Source: Cheilinus undulatus
Lineage: Eukaryota > Chordata > Actinopteri > Labriformes > Labridae
Length of the DNA: 64,000 nt
Direction: 5' to 3'
Assembly (NCBI RefSeq): GCF_018320785.1
Contig: NC_054873.1
Span: forward strand, 23,030,196-23,094,195
Part shown: positions 1-24,500 of the stretch, one piece after another
Position numbering within the stretch: the stretch's first letter is position 1
Layout of the letters: the number at the start of each line of letters is the position of its first letter
The notes under the pieces: generated by a model
Told to the model about the DNA's origin: nothing
Database searches by the model: none
Seen by the model: the letters and a program-made list of their open reading frames with translations, nothing else
Position numbers and translations under genes: made by a program

Positions 1-390
1 AAATGAATTCAGTGAACTGTGTGGTCTGTGTGAATCAAAATGCTGCTTTTTGGCCATCGAACATCACCACAAACACACCATCCAAGCTGTGAAGCATGGT
101 GGTGGCAGCATCATGCTGTGGGGGTGCTTCTTAGCAGCCGGCCCTGGAAGGCTCATAAAGGTAGAAGGTAAAATGAGTGTGGCAAAATCCTGGAGAAAAA
201 CAAGGTGAATATTTTGGAGTGGCCGAATCAAAGCCCAGACCTCTATCCAATAGAGAATTTGAGGCTGGATTTGAACAGGGCTGTTCACTCCCAATCTCCA
301 TGCAACCTGACAGGGTTTGAACAGTTTTGCAACACCGACTCACATGTACAAACACGAACAGACTTCTTACACACTCTGCTGCCAATTTAA
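1..390 (+). mobile_element. Tc1-like transposase relic (left end outside window)
   Basis: Reading forward, bases 61-165 encode a typical Tc1 catalytic-core stretch (an AVKHGGGSIM-like block followed by LWGCF). Bases 205-330 encode the WPNQSPDLYPIEN block that normally carries the third acidic residue of the DDE triad. The second Asp block (QQDNAP-type) between them is missing, so the copy has an internal deletion and is dead. No terminal inverted repeat is seen at its right side. Confidence 0.8.
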
Positions 391-1190
391 CACATTAACA
401 TGAACTGACATCAAGGACAACATCGGTGACAGATTTGTAAATCTGATGGTGGATATTCACTGCCAACTGTCAGTGTCAATGTTTTGACTGACCTCATTCA
501 TATTTTGTCTCAGTGATTGTCATTGTTATTACTTACGCACCATTGAGTACAAAAAAGGTTAATCATAATCCATTTCATGTAAATATGAGTGCTTTTTATT
601 TAGATACTTATGAGGTGGATTTGCCTCTAGCAATATGGCAGACATGCTGGCGTATTGCAGTTGCAGACAAACAAGGTCAATTCAGCATATAGCTGCTGCT
701 GAGTTTCACCCATAAAGCTACTGCCTAGTTCTCCTCAAATGATGCTAATCGGAAAGGTCTGTTTTCAGACATGGCACAGTCTTTTTGGATTGGACCTTTG
801 CAAGTTGGATTTGCCTGATGATAGACAGGGAATCTGCCCAATCCATCTGCTTTGCAAGGTTATGTGATATTCTTGCAGCAGTTTGAATTGATCTAATGTG
901 GGTATGGTGTAAAAGTTTGGGAGCTCTAGCTCAAATATTGCAAAAGAGTACAACCATATCCAGTCTCCCCTGCTTGTGAGTTATCTCATGTCCTTTACCC
1001 ACCACTAATCATATTCAGTGAAGTAGGATCACTTGTGATATCTTAGTATTTGTTGTCACCAGGGAATATTAAAAAGAAAGGGAGAGGCGGACAGGGACAA
1101 AGAAACCTCATTAGTGGATGTGATAACACTGTTGTTATATGCAAATAATCTAAGATGTCTCTTTACGTGGCATCAGCAGTTAAAAGGCAG
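391..1190. other. Intergenic DNA upstream of the C15orf39-like gene
   Basis: AT-rich sequence with no open reading frame that resembles a protein, no RNA gene and no recognisable repeat. It borders the more GC-rich stretch at about 1190-1540 that is taken as promoter and first exon. Confidence 0.4.
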
Positions 1191-1539
1191 CCAGTGCCAT
1201 CAGGACTCATCCAGTAACTGTAAGGATGTGAGCCGCGGGAAACATCACATGCATCGAAAACAAGCCGTGGATTGACAGAGGGTGTGACTCCGCCTATTGA
1301 TCAAAGACCATCCTCCTTCCTTTTGTCTTTTCTTCAGTTTGTTAACTTCTCCAAAAGCCGCGTGGACTTCGCGCGAGTCGCTCAAACGTTTCGGCAGACC
1401 TCTGTTTCACTTCGTGGAATTTAGTCGCATCCGGTCAGACCCAGTCCACGGAGAAGAGGAGACCTTTCGCCTTGTTTTCTTAGGATTCTTGTTTCATGGA
1501 GACTCTGTGGGAATCGTTTATGTTCATCAACGCAGCGAG
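1190..1539 (+). other. Probable promoter and 5' untranslated exon 1 of the C15orf39-like gene
   Basis: This stretch is clearly richer in GC and CpG than its surroundings and ends with a good splice donor (GCGAG|GTAGGA, donor at 1540). The next acceptor on this strand that leads into the gene is at 4735-4736. The transcription start is not visible. An ATG at 1496 opens a short upstream reading frame that continues across the splice (separate entry). The exon assignment rests on composition and splice signal only. Confidence 0.4.
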
Positions 1540-4500
1540 GTAGGACAATACTTTCCCTGCTTAATCCCCAAATAACCAAAACAACAGTTTATACAGATTG
1601 CGAAACGAACAAATACAGTTTTGCTAATATTTACGTTGGCGAACTCACTGGTGTATCTTCTTAGAAGGCATGACAGATTATGAAACCTTTCTATGTAGCC
1701 AGTGTAACGCAACAGTGTGTGAGGGTTTTAACCCGCAGTGTGGTTTAAGTTTTACCGTGGTTTGGTTTACAGCCTGTATGTAAATTACTCACACTGGAAT
1801 CGGGCTCTCGTGTGTGATATTTTCATATTATTTGCGTCTTATGATTAATGACCAGCTCTACAGGAAACAAAACTAACAAATAGCATTCAGTGTAACACAA
1901 ACGCCAGTCATAACTCTAATGCTGTCACAGAAAGAGTGAAGACATTTTTTCGGTAAGTTCCGTTTTTAAGTCTGAACGCGAGTCCTTGTTCTTGGGTAAA
2001 ATAGTGTATCTGAAAGTATTTTTTCCCTGTCACGTGAGCAAGCTGAAATAGTCTGTCTCTTTTAATCTTCCCGACAGGCTAAAACTACTAATGAGGTAGG
2101 CTGCTTCTTGTAAAACTTCGTTGCGGGTGGATGTCTTCTTCAGACTCCGCTCTCACGTGCTTTTGAGAGTGACGCTGTCAGTTTGGACGGTTGAAGAAGA
2201 CACAATCTCCATCACACTTAAACCACAGAGAGATAGGGGACAGCAAACACAACGCTTACCATTTCCTCTTTTCACAAAAACCACATATCTCGTCTAAAAG
2301 TGGAGTTAATCGTTTTTTTCATCTCTGAAATGTGTAAACAGGATAAACTGATACCATCACGAGAGACAACAGGTGCAAAACTGTTTCTAATGCTCCAGTA
2401 CATCAACATCTACTAATACTGATTAATATCCATTAATGTTAATGTTAAGGACTTGAGCTTGACTGGTTTAAATCAAACCAGCACTCCACATGATTAATGA
2501 AAGGACTGTAAAACAATACAAATTTCAATCTTAATTAATTTCCCCATTTGAAATTCCACAATGTTTGCATTTCAATCTGTTTGGTTTAATTTTGGAATTC
2601 TGTATTTTTTCCATCTCAGGGCAAGTGACTTTCTGTTACAGATCTGCTTTCGATCTGATAGAAAACAAGAAACATCTGGGTATATAAAAGACTATGATGT
2701 GAACTTGACTCCAGAAATGTGAACTTGTTATGGATTGAAAATGAAATAAGGGAGCAGTACGAAGTGAACTTGATGTCACACAATGCAGATGATCTACTTG
2801 TCCACACTGAGCTGTCAGTAAGTTTTTTCAAGTGTGATGAGACATACAGGTGCAGCAGCGTAATTATTAGGGATGGGTATTGTTTTCCTTTTCCTGATCC
2901 TGGTGCTAAATTGATACTTTTTAGTGCTTAAACGATGCCTGAATTGATATTTTTTAGAGGAAAAACACGTGTTGAAAGTCAGCTGGAGACTGTCTGGATA
3001 TAGTAAAAAATTCACATAAATATCACATAAATTTCAAAACCGTTTTCTTGCCTTTCATTGGGGGTGGTCGAGTATCAAAATGAAGTACTGATATCTGTGT
3101 TGTAATAGGTATTGGATGTGTTGGCACCAGTAACATGTCAGAACTGGGTTTCGATTATCATCCCTGCTTACGTTACAACACTGGAGCTGCAGGGAGACAC
3201 CACAGTGGCTTAACCAAAGTGTGCTGAAAGGGACAATAAAACATGAGCTTAATTGCAGTTAACAAAAGAATTAAGTCACAAATTATGGATCGTAATTAAT
3301 CAGGAACCTGGAATAAAAGGAAAAGAAACGCTGTTAAAAAGTGTAAGTCAGGGGTGCAGATGAACTAAAGGTTAGGTCACGCCCCATGTACGCAGGTGGC
3401 AAACAAACCCAACCACACATTAGTGGACTGCCTTACACATATACTAGTTGGTTTTTCACATTTGTGGCTCACCGTTGGCGTTTGTTGATCTTACATGTGT
3501 GGCAAAAGTCCCATGTAAACACAGCTAATTGATAGGTCCGCATCAGTTCAACTGATGACTTGTGTGTGTTCCCAGATCTTGAGGTAAAAGTGCTCAGTTA
3601 TATACCCGCTTGAAACCTGATCTATGAATTTGCAGATCTATGTACATAAAAGCTTTGACGACAGTTTTGTACTAATAATGTCTTCATAAAGGCTACCACA
3701 GTTGTGCAACTGTGAGCCTGGATCTGGTCTTAAATTGGTCTTTGTGGGATGCTAATCACGCTATACTTCAGTCCATCTATATATCACAGCCTGTGTGCTA
3801 GATATTATCTGCATGCCATTTTTTTAGATTCAGTTTGGAAGGTGAAGGTAATACAATCAAACATGAAGATGTGCCCTCAGTTTAGCAGGCAGCAAGCATG
3901 GTTTGCATTATGATCTCAAGGAAAATCAAAAGGCTTAACTATAATACCAGCCAATAAAAATACTAAACTAGGCTTTATTCTCTCCAAATCATTCAAATTA
4001 TCAGAGTTATAGATTAATAATGTGATGGGGCCAGCTGTGTTCCTTCCACACTGAGCTTAGTGTCACACTGAGGGTGGCCTCTAAGGAACTGCTAGAGAAG
4101 TGCATGAAAAAGTGAAAAAGGAAGTGTGAAATGACTTTGAAAAAGGAAGGTTTGTGTTGAAAATTAAAGAATAGAAACCAGTCATCTCCTTACTTCAGAG
4201 TGCTTTTTAAGGACAAAAACACAAGATAAAGAGTGCTTAGATAAGGCTGGTATTCTGGTTTAATTTCAACTGAGGCTGTAGCTCTTCACACAGAGAGATC
4301 ATGTCAGATCTATAACCAGCATTAATAGAGCTGTTATTTATTGTAGCATGTGACAGCTGAGATATTTTCTGTGTGCTTAACCCCTCCCTTTTTATTTATA
4401 TTCCTTGCCTTTCTCGTGGATCATCCTTGTATACACCCACACAACTTTCTGACACTTGTTGCAATTTGCTACCACCAATGTGCATCAGCTGATAAGGCTG

Positions 4501-4736
4501 TATGTGATATACATGTGATAAACCACACGATTAGTAACAGCTGAAGAAAAGCCTTAAGCAAGGTTGTTGTGAAATGATGACTCCTTTTGTCAGTGCAAAG
4601 TGTGTATTTTTCTGCTTTTAGACCCATTGTTCTATCTGATTTCTAAATTGTGAGTAATGAAAAAAGACTGATCTCTTGAAGTAGTCCTGCACAAACATTG
4701 ATGATGAATGTCTAATTTTAGTTTTTTTCTTCTCAG
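1540..4736 (+). other. Intron 1 of the C15orf39-like gene
   Basis: It opens at GTAGGA (1540) and closes with a polypyrimidine tract and TTCTCAG at 4736. No coding exon was found inside. It holds a probable MITE at about 2868-3166. An E-box-type TCACGTGA lies at 2030-2037. Confidence 0.4.
2868..3166. repeat. Probable hAT-type MITE
   Basis: The left end begins AGGGATGGGTATTG and the right end reads CAATACC/ATCGAAACC-like in reverse (TTTCGATTATCATCCCT), an imperfect terminal inverted repeat. The flanking 8 bases are only partly alike, so the target-site duplication is degraded or absent. There is no coding capacity. Confidence 0.4.
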
Positions 4737-15500
<10,764 letters not shown>

Positions 15501-16540
15501 GCATTTGTTTTTGGTTACAGCACCGTATTTGTCGGTTAATCCTGTTTCACTTGGCAATGACAGCCCAAAACATCTTTCTTGCCTCCTTAGGAATGAAGTC
15601 AGACTGGATGTGTTTTTGTGTTGAGGTCACGTTCTCCGTCACCTGAGAGCTATGAGGTGCAGTTAAGGGAACGACTTGAGTCAACATGCAGCATCCTGTA
15701 GATAATTTCTAGTTAAGGCCTTATCATCTTTGACATATCAAACAATGGCATTTCTAGTGTTTGCAGTTATTAAATTGTGCTTATGTAAGGGAATGTCATC
15801 TTTTTTTATTCAAATTTTAGAAATTTTTAAAAGTTATGGAAACCCTAAGCAGACATGCATCTGCATATTTTATCTGCTCCATTTTACAGTGATAATGAGT
15901 GACTTCCTGATGTTTTCTCAAAATTTCAACAGATAAGATAGATAGGATGAAATAGCCTTATTAGTGATGGTCATAGCGGCAGATACATGTGGTTGTTTTT
16001 CTGGAATGGCCTTTGTGTATTTAAAGTGTTAATGAGTTTTGTTTTTTTTTACCATGTTTTGCTGCTTAAGATCTTTGTTGGTGCATTTGTGAATTTTTTT
16101 TGTGGCTGCTATCTTGACAAGGTTTCTCCTTTTCAAAGGAATTTTAATTCTTAGTAAGACTTTCAGGTAAAACAACAGTACATTAAACAAAGGGTAAAGA
16201 AGCCATTGGTTTTGTGGTCTGGTCTGTAGCAGCTGCCAGCCTGTTGTTTGGTTTTTATGGCTTATTTAATTTAATTTAATTTAATAAGACAGAATTTCTC
16301 AGATGCCAGTCAGATACATCATCCTGAATGTACTCCACCTCATTCTGACGTCTGACTTCTGAGATAAAATGGAACGCAGCATTAGACCACAGGGAAATGA
16401 TCATGACATTTGACGATGAGAATTTCATCTGATAAGTTTGGAAAATCAGAGATGTTATCATGCAGTTAAAAGAAAAACAACTAATCAAGAAAACAGAATA
16501 GAAAAAGATCTTGAGAAAACAACAAGGAATAATTCATAAG

Positions 16541-16566
16541 TATGAATTGAATTGAATTGAATTGAA
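16541..16566. repeat. (GAATT)n microsatellite
   Basis: Five-base units GAATT repeat several times without interruption. A shorter (ATTTA)n run sits at about 16263-16285. Confidence 0.7.
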
Positions 16567-16610
16567 TTTTGCAAATATAGACTGTATATGAACACAGGCG
16601 TAGACTAAAT

Positions 16611-17193
16611 CATTGGTTCCCAACAGGTCTTTGGACCCACCACAGGTTCCGTAATGACACGTCATGACCCAGATTCTTGGTTTATTTATTTATTTTTATA
16701 AAGAAATTGTGATGTTTCTGAAAAAGTCTCATAGAATATTTCTGAAAATTTCTGGAAAAAATACCAAATAAAATTCCAAAATCTTTGAGAAATTTTGCCA
16801 AATTTATTTGACATTTTCAAGAAAGATTGTTAAAAGTTTCTGGGAAAAGTTCTGAATGTCCCTTGTCCCATGTGAAATTTTCTTAACTTTACAGGAGAAA
16901 GCTCAGAGGAGAGTACCTAAAGTTTCTGGGGAAATGCCCCAAGACTTCTAGGAAGAACAAATCCTAGGAAGACCTTAACTTTTATTGGAAAATTACCTTA
17001 AAAATCATTGAGAAAAATGTCCTAAAAGTTTGAGAAAATTCTTCTAAAAAATTGGCAAATCAGTTTTTATTTTCATCCTGCTGTCAAAAACTTGGAACAA
17101 AGCACTTAAAAGACTCTCAGACAAATTTGTGACCCACTGAAAACAGCACCCTGACACACTTTTGGGTCACGGCCCACCAGTTGAGGACTACTG
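16611..17193. mobile_element. hAT-type non-autonomous element
   Basis: The ends are CATTGGTTCCCAAC and the inverse of CAGTAGTCCTCAAC, an imperfect 14-bp terminal repeat. They are flanked by GACTAAAT and GTCTAAAT, an 8-bp duplication with one mismatch, the size typical of hAT elements. The inside has no transposase. It is built from degenerate units of the type AAAGTTTCTGGGAAAA, spaced roughly 30-40 bp apart. Confidence 0.6.
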
Positions 17194-17389
17194 GTCTAAA
17201 TTAGACTATATTGGAAATGCTGTCTCCAACAAGCTTTTGGCTTACCTAGTAAGAGGAGGTAAAGCTGAGGCGGACCTTAAGCCTACTGACAAACTGCTAC
17301 AATGCACCTGCCTGTAAGTCAGATCAGCTGCACCACTTACTATGAATTACTCTTGTCCAAGTAGATTGTTTTTCTTTATTTTTGGATTG

Positions 17390-17470
17390 AGTGTGCATGT
17401 GACCTCCAAGGCTTTGGCATCCACCCTCAAGTGGACACTGGTGGAATTGCAGTTTTTGCACTTGACGTCA
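17390..17470. repeat. Interspersed repeat fragment related to the one at 54410
   Basis: The core CCTCAAGTGGACACTGGTGG matches, inverted, the GTGTCCACTTGAGG stretch near 54500. This points to two copies of one dispersed family in the window. A long poly-T run follows at 17480-17497. Confidence 0.4.
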
Positions 17471-18476
17471 TTACCTTCATTTTTTTTTTTTTTTTTTGGA
17501 CAAAGGTTGATTTTTGGATGCATGTCTGTGTAGGGCTTCTGTAAAAACATCATATTTGTCAAACAGTGGGAGTCATATGTGTGTTTACATTAGGTCATTG
17601 CCAGTCGTGGTTGTCTTTATGGAAAACAATGACCCTGATGATTGTGTTACTGTGTGTATCAGATGTTGAGCAGATATGTTTGAAGATCTCTGTGAAGCTG
17701 CTTCAAGTTTTTTAAGTCTGAGATGTTCCTCTGCTGTTGTCAATCGGTGTGAACTTCTCCAATTTCAACATGACCCTTGTTTTTGTATAATTTCTTGGCT
17801 TGTGTATATAAAAGTGTTAAAATCATTTGCTTCTTGTCTTATGAGTTTGTATATTTCATTTCATGCAGTTGTATCTCTTTTTTGAGTGAAATCTTTTTTA
17901 ATTAAAAAAAGTATTTAAATCTTTACTCGCATTACAGATAAACAGTAAACCTAGAGACTCGACATGGAAGCATTATAATGAGAACATCATTATCAATTAT
18001 CCAGCTGGGTATTTAATATAACTGGAAGGGGAGCATGTTATTGGATTTTTGCCCATATTTCCAAATTCATTTTGGCTGATACCGATAGATACCGATGCAT
18101 AAAAGTTGTTCAGACCTAACACTGCAGTCCACTGAACACATTCTAAAGTTTAAGGATGAACAAAGACTTCAGTCCAGCTAAAACTCAACAGACTTCTTCA
18201 TACATGCGGCTGATATTTACAACCAAAATAGGCCAATATTTACAGCTGATGTCATGTAAATATCAATCATCATAACTGCTGATACTGATAGTTAATTTTT
18301 ACGCTGATTTCTGCTGACATTGTGCATTCCTAAAAACTGGGTAGTTTTGAAAAAAAAAAAAAAACATGTGCTACAAGGGTTTCTGTTTTCCCAAACAGTT
18401 TATCATTGATAAGCCTTTAAAATGAACCATAGTTTTTGGCTAAATGTGTCCTAGGAAAAATCAATTTTAGCATTTA

Positions 18477-18760
18477 AAGGTAGTGTGTAAATTTAGGGGG
18501 AATTAGACTGCTGCTAAACTGTAGTCAACCAGTGGACTTTTAAAAAATATGTTTCTGCTATCTGCTCCCTTCTGTGGTACTTCAGAAACATTAATAATGC
18601 AAAAATCCAAGATGTCAGACTCCATGGAGGGGAACCTCCCTTTGTATGAATACAAGGCTTATCCTTAGTTAATAAAAATTAAACAATGTATATTCAGGTG
18701 ATACAAATATTAAGATAGGCCTACTTGTATATATTGTTTCATTTTTTACCAAGTTGTTTA
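18477..18760. mobile_element. TTAA-flanked MITE, copy 2 (diverged)
   Basis: It starts AAAGGTAGTGTGTAAA directly after TTAA. An internal block at 18600-18660 (AAAAATCCAAGATG ... GGAGGGGAACCTCCC ... GAATACAAGGC) matches the reverse complement of the MITE nested in the Tc1 at 46456-46836. The right end is eroded, so the end position is approximate. Confidence 0.55.
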
Positions 18761-21554
18761 TGCTAAATGCTTCTACTCTAAAATTAAACACGACACATTT
18801 AATTTTCTAAGCAATGTTTTTAGCCACCATACTGCAGCAGTTTTTGTTTCAAATTCCATTTTTACTGTAGGAATGAATAAGTGGTGACTGTTCTTCCAGT
18901 GGCATCTGTATTTCCAGCTTTTGCAAGAAAACAACAATCATATTTTAAGGGTTCTGGAACCATGTCATCAAGAAAACTACTACTGTGCACTAATGGTTTT
19001 GGTAAACATCTTTTGAATGAAATTGGCTGCCGCCACACAAAACACATTGTGTCCATTATCAAACAAGCACCCATGCCAGAATGATGTTTGCAACATTTTG
19101 CACTTTAATATTTTCTCCAAAACAGACAACTAACTTTTCCCACATTTTTACACTAACAGGAAATAAAACAAATCTGATAGCATAAAGAAAAGATATGTAG
19201 AAAAAGTATTAAAAGATTTTTGGATGTCTCAGTGTAATGTAGGTAGCTGCTTCGGTTACTTCAAATGTTATGTCAAAATGTTCATGAACTACAAGCAGAC
19301 ACAATGAAAACAGAGTGAGCCCTGGAGAGCATATTAGCCTAATGAACACACAGCTATGGCTGCTGTGTTACCTGCAAAGGAGCTGAGAGGAAAGATCCCA
19401 TCTTTTTTTTAATCCATTCAGCTTGTGTCATCAGCGGCTTGTGACTCAAGAGACAAAATTAAGTGACATCATACAAACAACCACTCGATCTTTATCATAC
19501 AATCTGTGAGTGAAAACAAAAACTAACTTTTCTTTTCTTTTCATAAATCAAAATAATTAAAGTTACCAATTTTGTTATTTTATTAATTCCACTCACTTCC
19601 GGAAGACACAGCTCTGCCAAAGTCTGTCGTACAGTACATTGCAAAATACACAGCGCAGAAATGCATCAAAGATGTTTGGGTAGTTATGTGACTGAGACCA
19701 AACCTACTCTAATGACTCACACAGTACTCCCAAAAAAGAGATTTCTCATGACATTTATTCAAATAAACAATACAGTTTATAATTTGCTAGGATAAAATAA
19801 TAAGTTTGAACACATAAGAAGCATTTGGGAGAGAATACCCCAAAGATCTGAAACTGGGTTCAAGGAAGTGTTTTAATGAAAGCTGACACTTTGGTGCCAT
19901 CTTCTTACTTGCATTAGTGCCTGTTTATTCATGTCCCCTCCAGTCAATCTTGTGAAGACCGCCATATTGCAGAGACATGAACGAGCATTTACAAGCAGAG
20001 GACTTGACACCCAGAGCAACCACCACATCACATTGAACAATGCAAACCTGGAGGGGCACAGACATTTCAATGTCGAATGCTCAACCCATGTGCGAAAATA
20101 CAGTCTTAAATGCAAAAGCATAACGTTATAAAACAGTCCTACAACCTTTCGAAGTTTGCCCTTTATTCCTCATCTGCCTACGGACCACACAAAGCCAATC
20201 TGTGAAGCTTGGTTTAAAGCAATGTTCAGTCTCACTGCAAAGTAAGAGATCTCTTCAAAGAGGCATGGCCACTATCAGCCCCATGCCCTTCCAAGTTCTC
20301 CCTGCAAGAGTGATGCAAATGCCTCAACCTGTTTGACAGTGATCCAGTCCAATTAGCAGCACTGCAGAGCAGTGCTGGCAGTACATTCTATTACCCTCAT
20401 TCAATCCCCACAAGGTGCAAGCTGAGCTTTAAGAGGGCAACCTCAAGCCACGTCGGGAAAGAGAGAAAAGACGAAGAAAAAAAGAGTGAATGTCACTCAG
20501 TTTGGCTCTTGCAAATAATTAGTAACGTTCTTAAATGTTAAACACCTCTAAAAACAACTAAGAGGCTACGGCAAAGGTTAGAATAGAGAGACACAGGGCT
20601 GGAGCATTCTATCTTACCTTTGAACTGTAAAACTTATTCTGCTCTTAGTTTTCTATATCCTCTGTGCACTTTTTACAGAGTCCTTTATCTGATTATTTGG
20701 CAACTAAGAGAAATTCTTTCTATCAGTCCCCATTTAGAGTTACTGATAAGGTGTAACTTGTGCACTGCTCTGACGAGACTGAGGATGATAGGGCGAATGC
20801 CTTATTGCCAAAGACCTCTGAGCTCCCACACACTATGGCGGGAATAATGAGACTCAACCTAAACGGCAGAAGTACACTTTTTTCCATATTGGTAAAGAAT
20901 AAATATTTCAAAATTTCAAAATTATGCAAACACGTGCCTCTCTTGCTCTTTAACTTCCATGCATATGGACTATTTACAAATTGAAAAATACAGACTTACT
21001 ATTTTGTTCTTTTGATGATTTTTTTCTTCTCCCCCCCTGAAATGTCTTTGCCTCTTTGCAATCAGCCTATCAACATTCAGCCACCCTAGACAAGGATCTC
21101 ACCATATATTGCAGACATGGCCAGGACAATTAAAGCTGTGTTTAAAAAAAAAAAAAAAAAAAAAATCACACTAAAGGGAACACAAAAGTCAAAATCAAAA
21201 CAGAAAAGATTCACAAGCAAAAGAAAAAAAAAAAAGGAAAATGATAACAGGTCAGGTTCAGGGGAGGTGTTACAATACAAGCCAAAAGGATGTATTTGTT
21301 TAAGATGGATTTCTGCGTTCTCAAGACTCCACTCTGTTGCTAACAATACTGTAGTACACTCTCTTTTTATTACTCTACCTTTTATTTAAATATAATTTAC
21401 TTTGAAGATTTTGTTAAACAAATCCAGGAAAAATGATGCAAAAGTGGTTTGTTTGCCAAAGAGAGGCGGCAGAAGGCCCGTGCTGCCCTGTTTAATTGCA
21501 TCAGCGCTCTAGTTTGTCAAGATACTCAAGAGTCCTTTGCATTGGGACGTGTCC

Positions 21555-24500
21555 TCAATCCTCAATGTACTCCCAAAGGTCCTTCTCATAGCCTTCATGC
21601 ACATGCTGTAGCAGCACTCTTCGCCTGCTCTCACAGTATCTGTAGAGACACAAAACCTTCATCAGGATCAAAGAACACAAGATCTCAACTGTGGTAGGTA
21701 GTGGTTCCTCTTAAACTCACCTGTACTTATCTTGTACTTTCTGCTTGATGTCCTGCAAGGAATCCTGGGAGATGTCCCGCTCTAGGTAGCCAGAGAGCAC
21801 CTCAGTGGCATTCTCCAGATCTGCCTGGTTGTTCTGGTGGCAAAAAAACAACATAAATATTATTGTTTATGACCTCTAAAGTGTGGAGTCTCCTTCCTAA
21901 AGCCAAACTCTGTCTTAGGAAGCTTGGACCAATTAGTATTCATCCGCACCTTGAAACATGGTTTTGATGTGATCATTCTTACACCAGAGAAAGGAATTAT
22001 GAAGGGAAATGTGGTCAGAGTTCTGTGAATTACAAGTTTTCCTTCAAAAATTGTGGCTTTAAAGACAAAGAGGAGGGCTGTAAGAGAGGTCAAACAAGTC
22101 ATGATAGAGGAAGTAAGAAACAAGACTGTGGGTGTCAGCAGAAGTGGTACACAGCTCTATCTAATCCTTTGTACAAATACAATTTTTGTTAGTTTTGTTT
22201 AAAAGAATCAGATCAGTTTGAAGGATTTTCACAATAATTATTTTAAATCATTCAACTCTGACAGAGCTTAAATAACCGAATTTGTGGCATGCTATATAAA
22301 GTGGATATAAAAGTCTACACACCCCTGACAAACTAACAAGTTTTTGTGGTGTAACAAAATGAGTCCTGGACAAATAAATAAGGAATTTTTTAAACTTTAA
22401 CCATGACCTTTAACCTCTCCACTTGAAAAATAAGCAAAATCTTCAAAAACCTTATACATTTTTTGTACACATTAGACTAAAGGCCTTTGCACACTGAGTC
22501 TATTATTTTCAGATGCATTTTCAGATCCCTAACTAGGTAAAAAATGTCCTGCACTCAAACCTTGCACACTGAGTCAGCCGCATTTATTTTCTTATTCAAT
22601 GCAAAAAAGAGTTCAAGGTCAAGACAGAATGGTCAAATACTGCAGAGGAAAACAGCAAAAACAATAATTTCATGGCTCTTCTTCTCCTTGAAAAAAAAAA
22701 AAAGAAAACACTGTGCCCATCCATCCTGACAGACACCTTCTCATAGGTAATTTATGCGCAAAATCACTGTGCCAATGAAGAGCAAGAAAGGGCAGCTTTC
22801 CATTTTCTCTTGTGTGGCTGTGAGTAGAAATTCTAGCCATTACCTATGATGTTCAGTGGTTGACATCCACATAATACATGGGAGAATCAGGGTGTTTCAA
22901 GGGAAGTTTTAGTGAGTGGGACAAAGACAGAGAGAGGAAATAGAGCTGCAGCCAATGCTCTACAGGTACATCTCAAAAAATTGGAATATCGTGAAAAAGT
23001 TCAATATTTTTTGTCACTCATTTCAGAAAGTCAAACCCATGTATTTAGACTCATTACACATAGAGTGAAATATTTCAAGCCTTTATTTCTTGAAATGTTG
23101 ATGATTACGGCTTACAGATAATAAAAACCCAAAATTCAGTGTCTCAGAAAATTAGAATATTGTGAAAAAGTTCAATATTGGAAAGTCATGGTGTCACACC
23201 CTAATCAGCTAATGAACTTCACACACCTGCAAAGGTTTCCTGAGCCTTCAGGGTCCGATGTTAAGGTTTTTGCCTACTTGCCCTTCAGAGCAAGTGCTTC
23301 CCAAATCTACTTGCCCCATCTAAATTCCTACTTGCCCTGTCCAGGGCTGTCAAGTGCATACACTTTGCTCACAACATACTTAGAACTAAAATCCATTGCC
23401 TGTCAACTGTGGAAAGCAATACACAACACTTCTTTCTTAAGAAAACTGTATTTATTAGCTATGTGTTAGCCCACTGAAAATTATATTTAACTTTGTACAG
23501 ACCAGTGCAATGTGAAAGCTGCACCACGTTTGGACAAATTTCACTAGCTATGACGTTATCTCCACGTGTGATCCGTGTGTTATGCTCGTTGATGACGCAC
23601 ATCGGCATAATTGCCAAAAGATATGGGGGTGAGAGAGCATCGGCAGGATGTGGCTGGAGAAAAAGTTAAAACAAGGAAATGGGAAGCTTCAGATTAAACA
23701 CCACAGCACACCTCAATGAATGAGCAAACTGAAGAGACACACCACCAGCGGACTTCCTCTGCTCTCTTCTACACACGCTCCTCCGCCGAGCGCATCCGCT
23801 GGTAATAAATGTTTAAATTTGGAAGTTAAAGCCTGTCTTCTTTATGTGGGTAACAGATTTATTGATGTGACCTACCATGAATCTTTACTGATGACAGTGT
23901 TTACCTTCATTAAGGTTTTTAGTTAAAGTTTGTGCAGCTGTCTGCACGTCAGCAGACACGTTCAGCCAATAGAGGCAGCGACACACTGCATCTGGCTATT
24001 CGGGGGCTCCGTAGTAACAGAAATGAGAGAGGAAAATAATAAAATTAATGAATAGAAAAGCTCAGAGTTGTGCTTGCCTGATTGGGCAAGTCCTTACAAG
24101 TACTGCTCGCCCGTCTGCTTTTTTAAGTTGCCCCGGGCATTCGGGCAACCGTTAATGTCGGAACTTGGCCTTTAAATGGTTTCTCAGTCTGGGTCAGTAG
24201 GTTACACAATCAAAGGCTGCAGACTTGACAGATGTCCAGAAGACAGTGATTGACACCCTCCACAAGGAGGGTAAGCCACGAAAGGTCATTGCTAAAGAAG
24301 CTGGTTGTTCACAGAGTGCTGTATCCAAGCATATTCATAGAAAGTTGAGTGGAAGGAAAAAGTGTGGAAGAAAAAGGTGCGCCAGCATAAGGGAGAACCA
24401 CAGCCTTGAGAGGATTGTCAAACAAAATCCATTCAAGAATTTGGGGGAGCTTCACAAGGAGTGGACTGAGGCTGAAGTCAGTACATCAAGAGCCACTTAG

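Larger units (their letters stand above)
15501..21554. other. Convergent intergenic region (3' UTRs of two genes)
   Basis: The C15orf39-like gene ends at 15500 on plus and arih1 ends at 21555 on minus, so their 3' untranslated regions face each other here. ATTAAA signals occur on plus (for example 15769-15774) and AATAAA on minus (complement of TTTATT at 21366-21371 and 21381-21386). Exact ends cannot be set from sequence. Besides the MITEs listed separately and short (ATTTA)n and (GAATT)n runs, nothing coding is seen. Confidence 0.6.

Noticed and set aside
1297..1575. 92-codon frame across the putative exon 1
   Set aside because: It runs through the splice donor at 1540 and resembles no protein.
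2029..2038. GTCACGTGAG, near-CLEAR E-box in intron 1 of the C15orf39-like gene
   Set aside because: One base off the palindrome, intronic, and the gene is not known to be lysosomal.
4350..4544. 64-codon frame in intron 1
   Set aside because: Chance frame with no splice support, interrupted before the true exon 2 acceptor.
21117..21389. Lys-rich 90-codon frame
   Set aside because: It results from poly-A runs just beyond the arih1 3' end.
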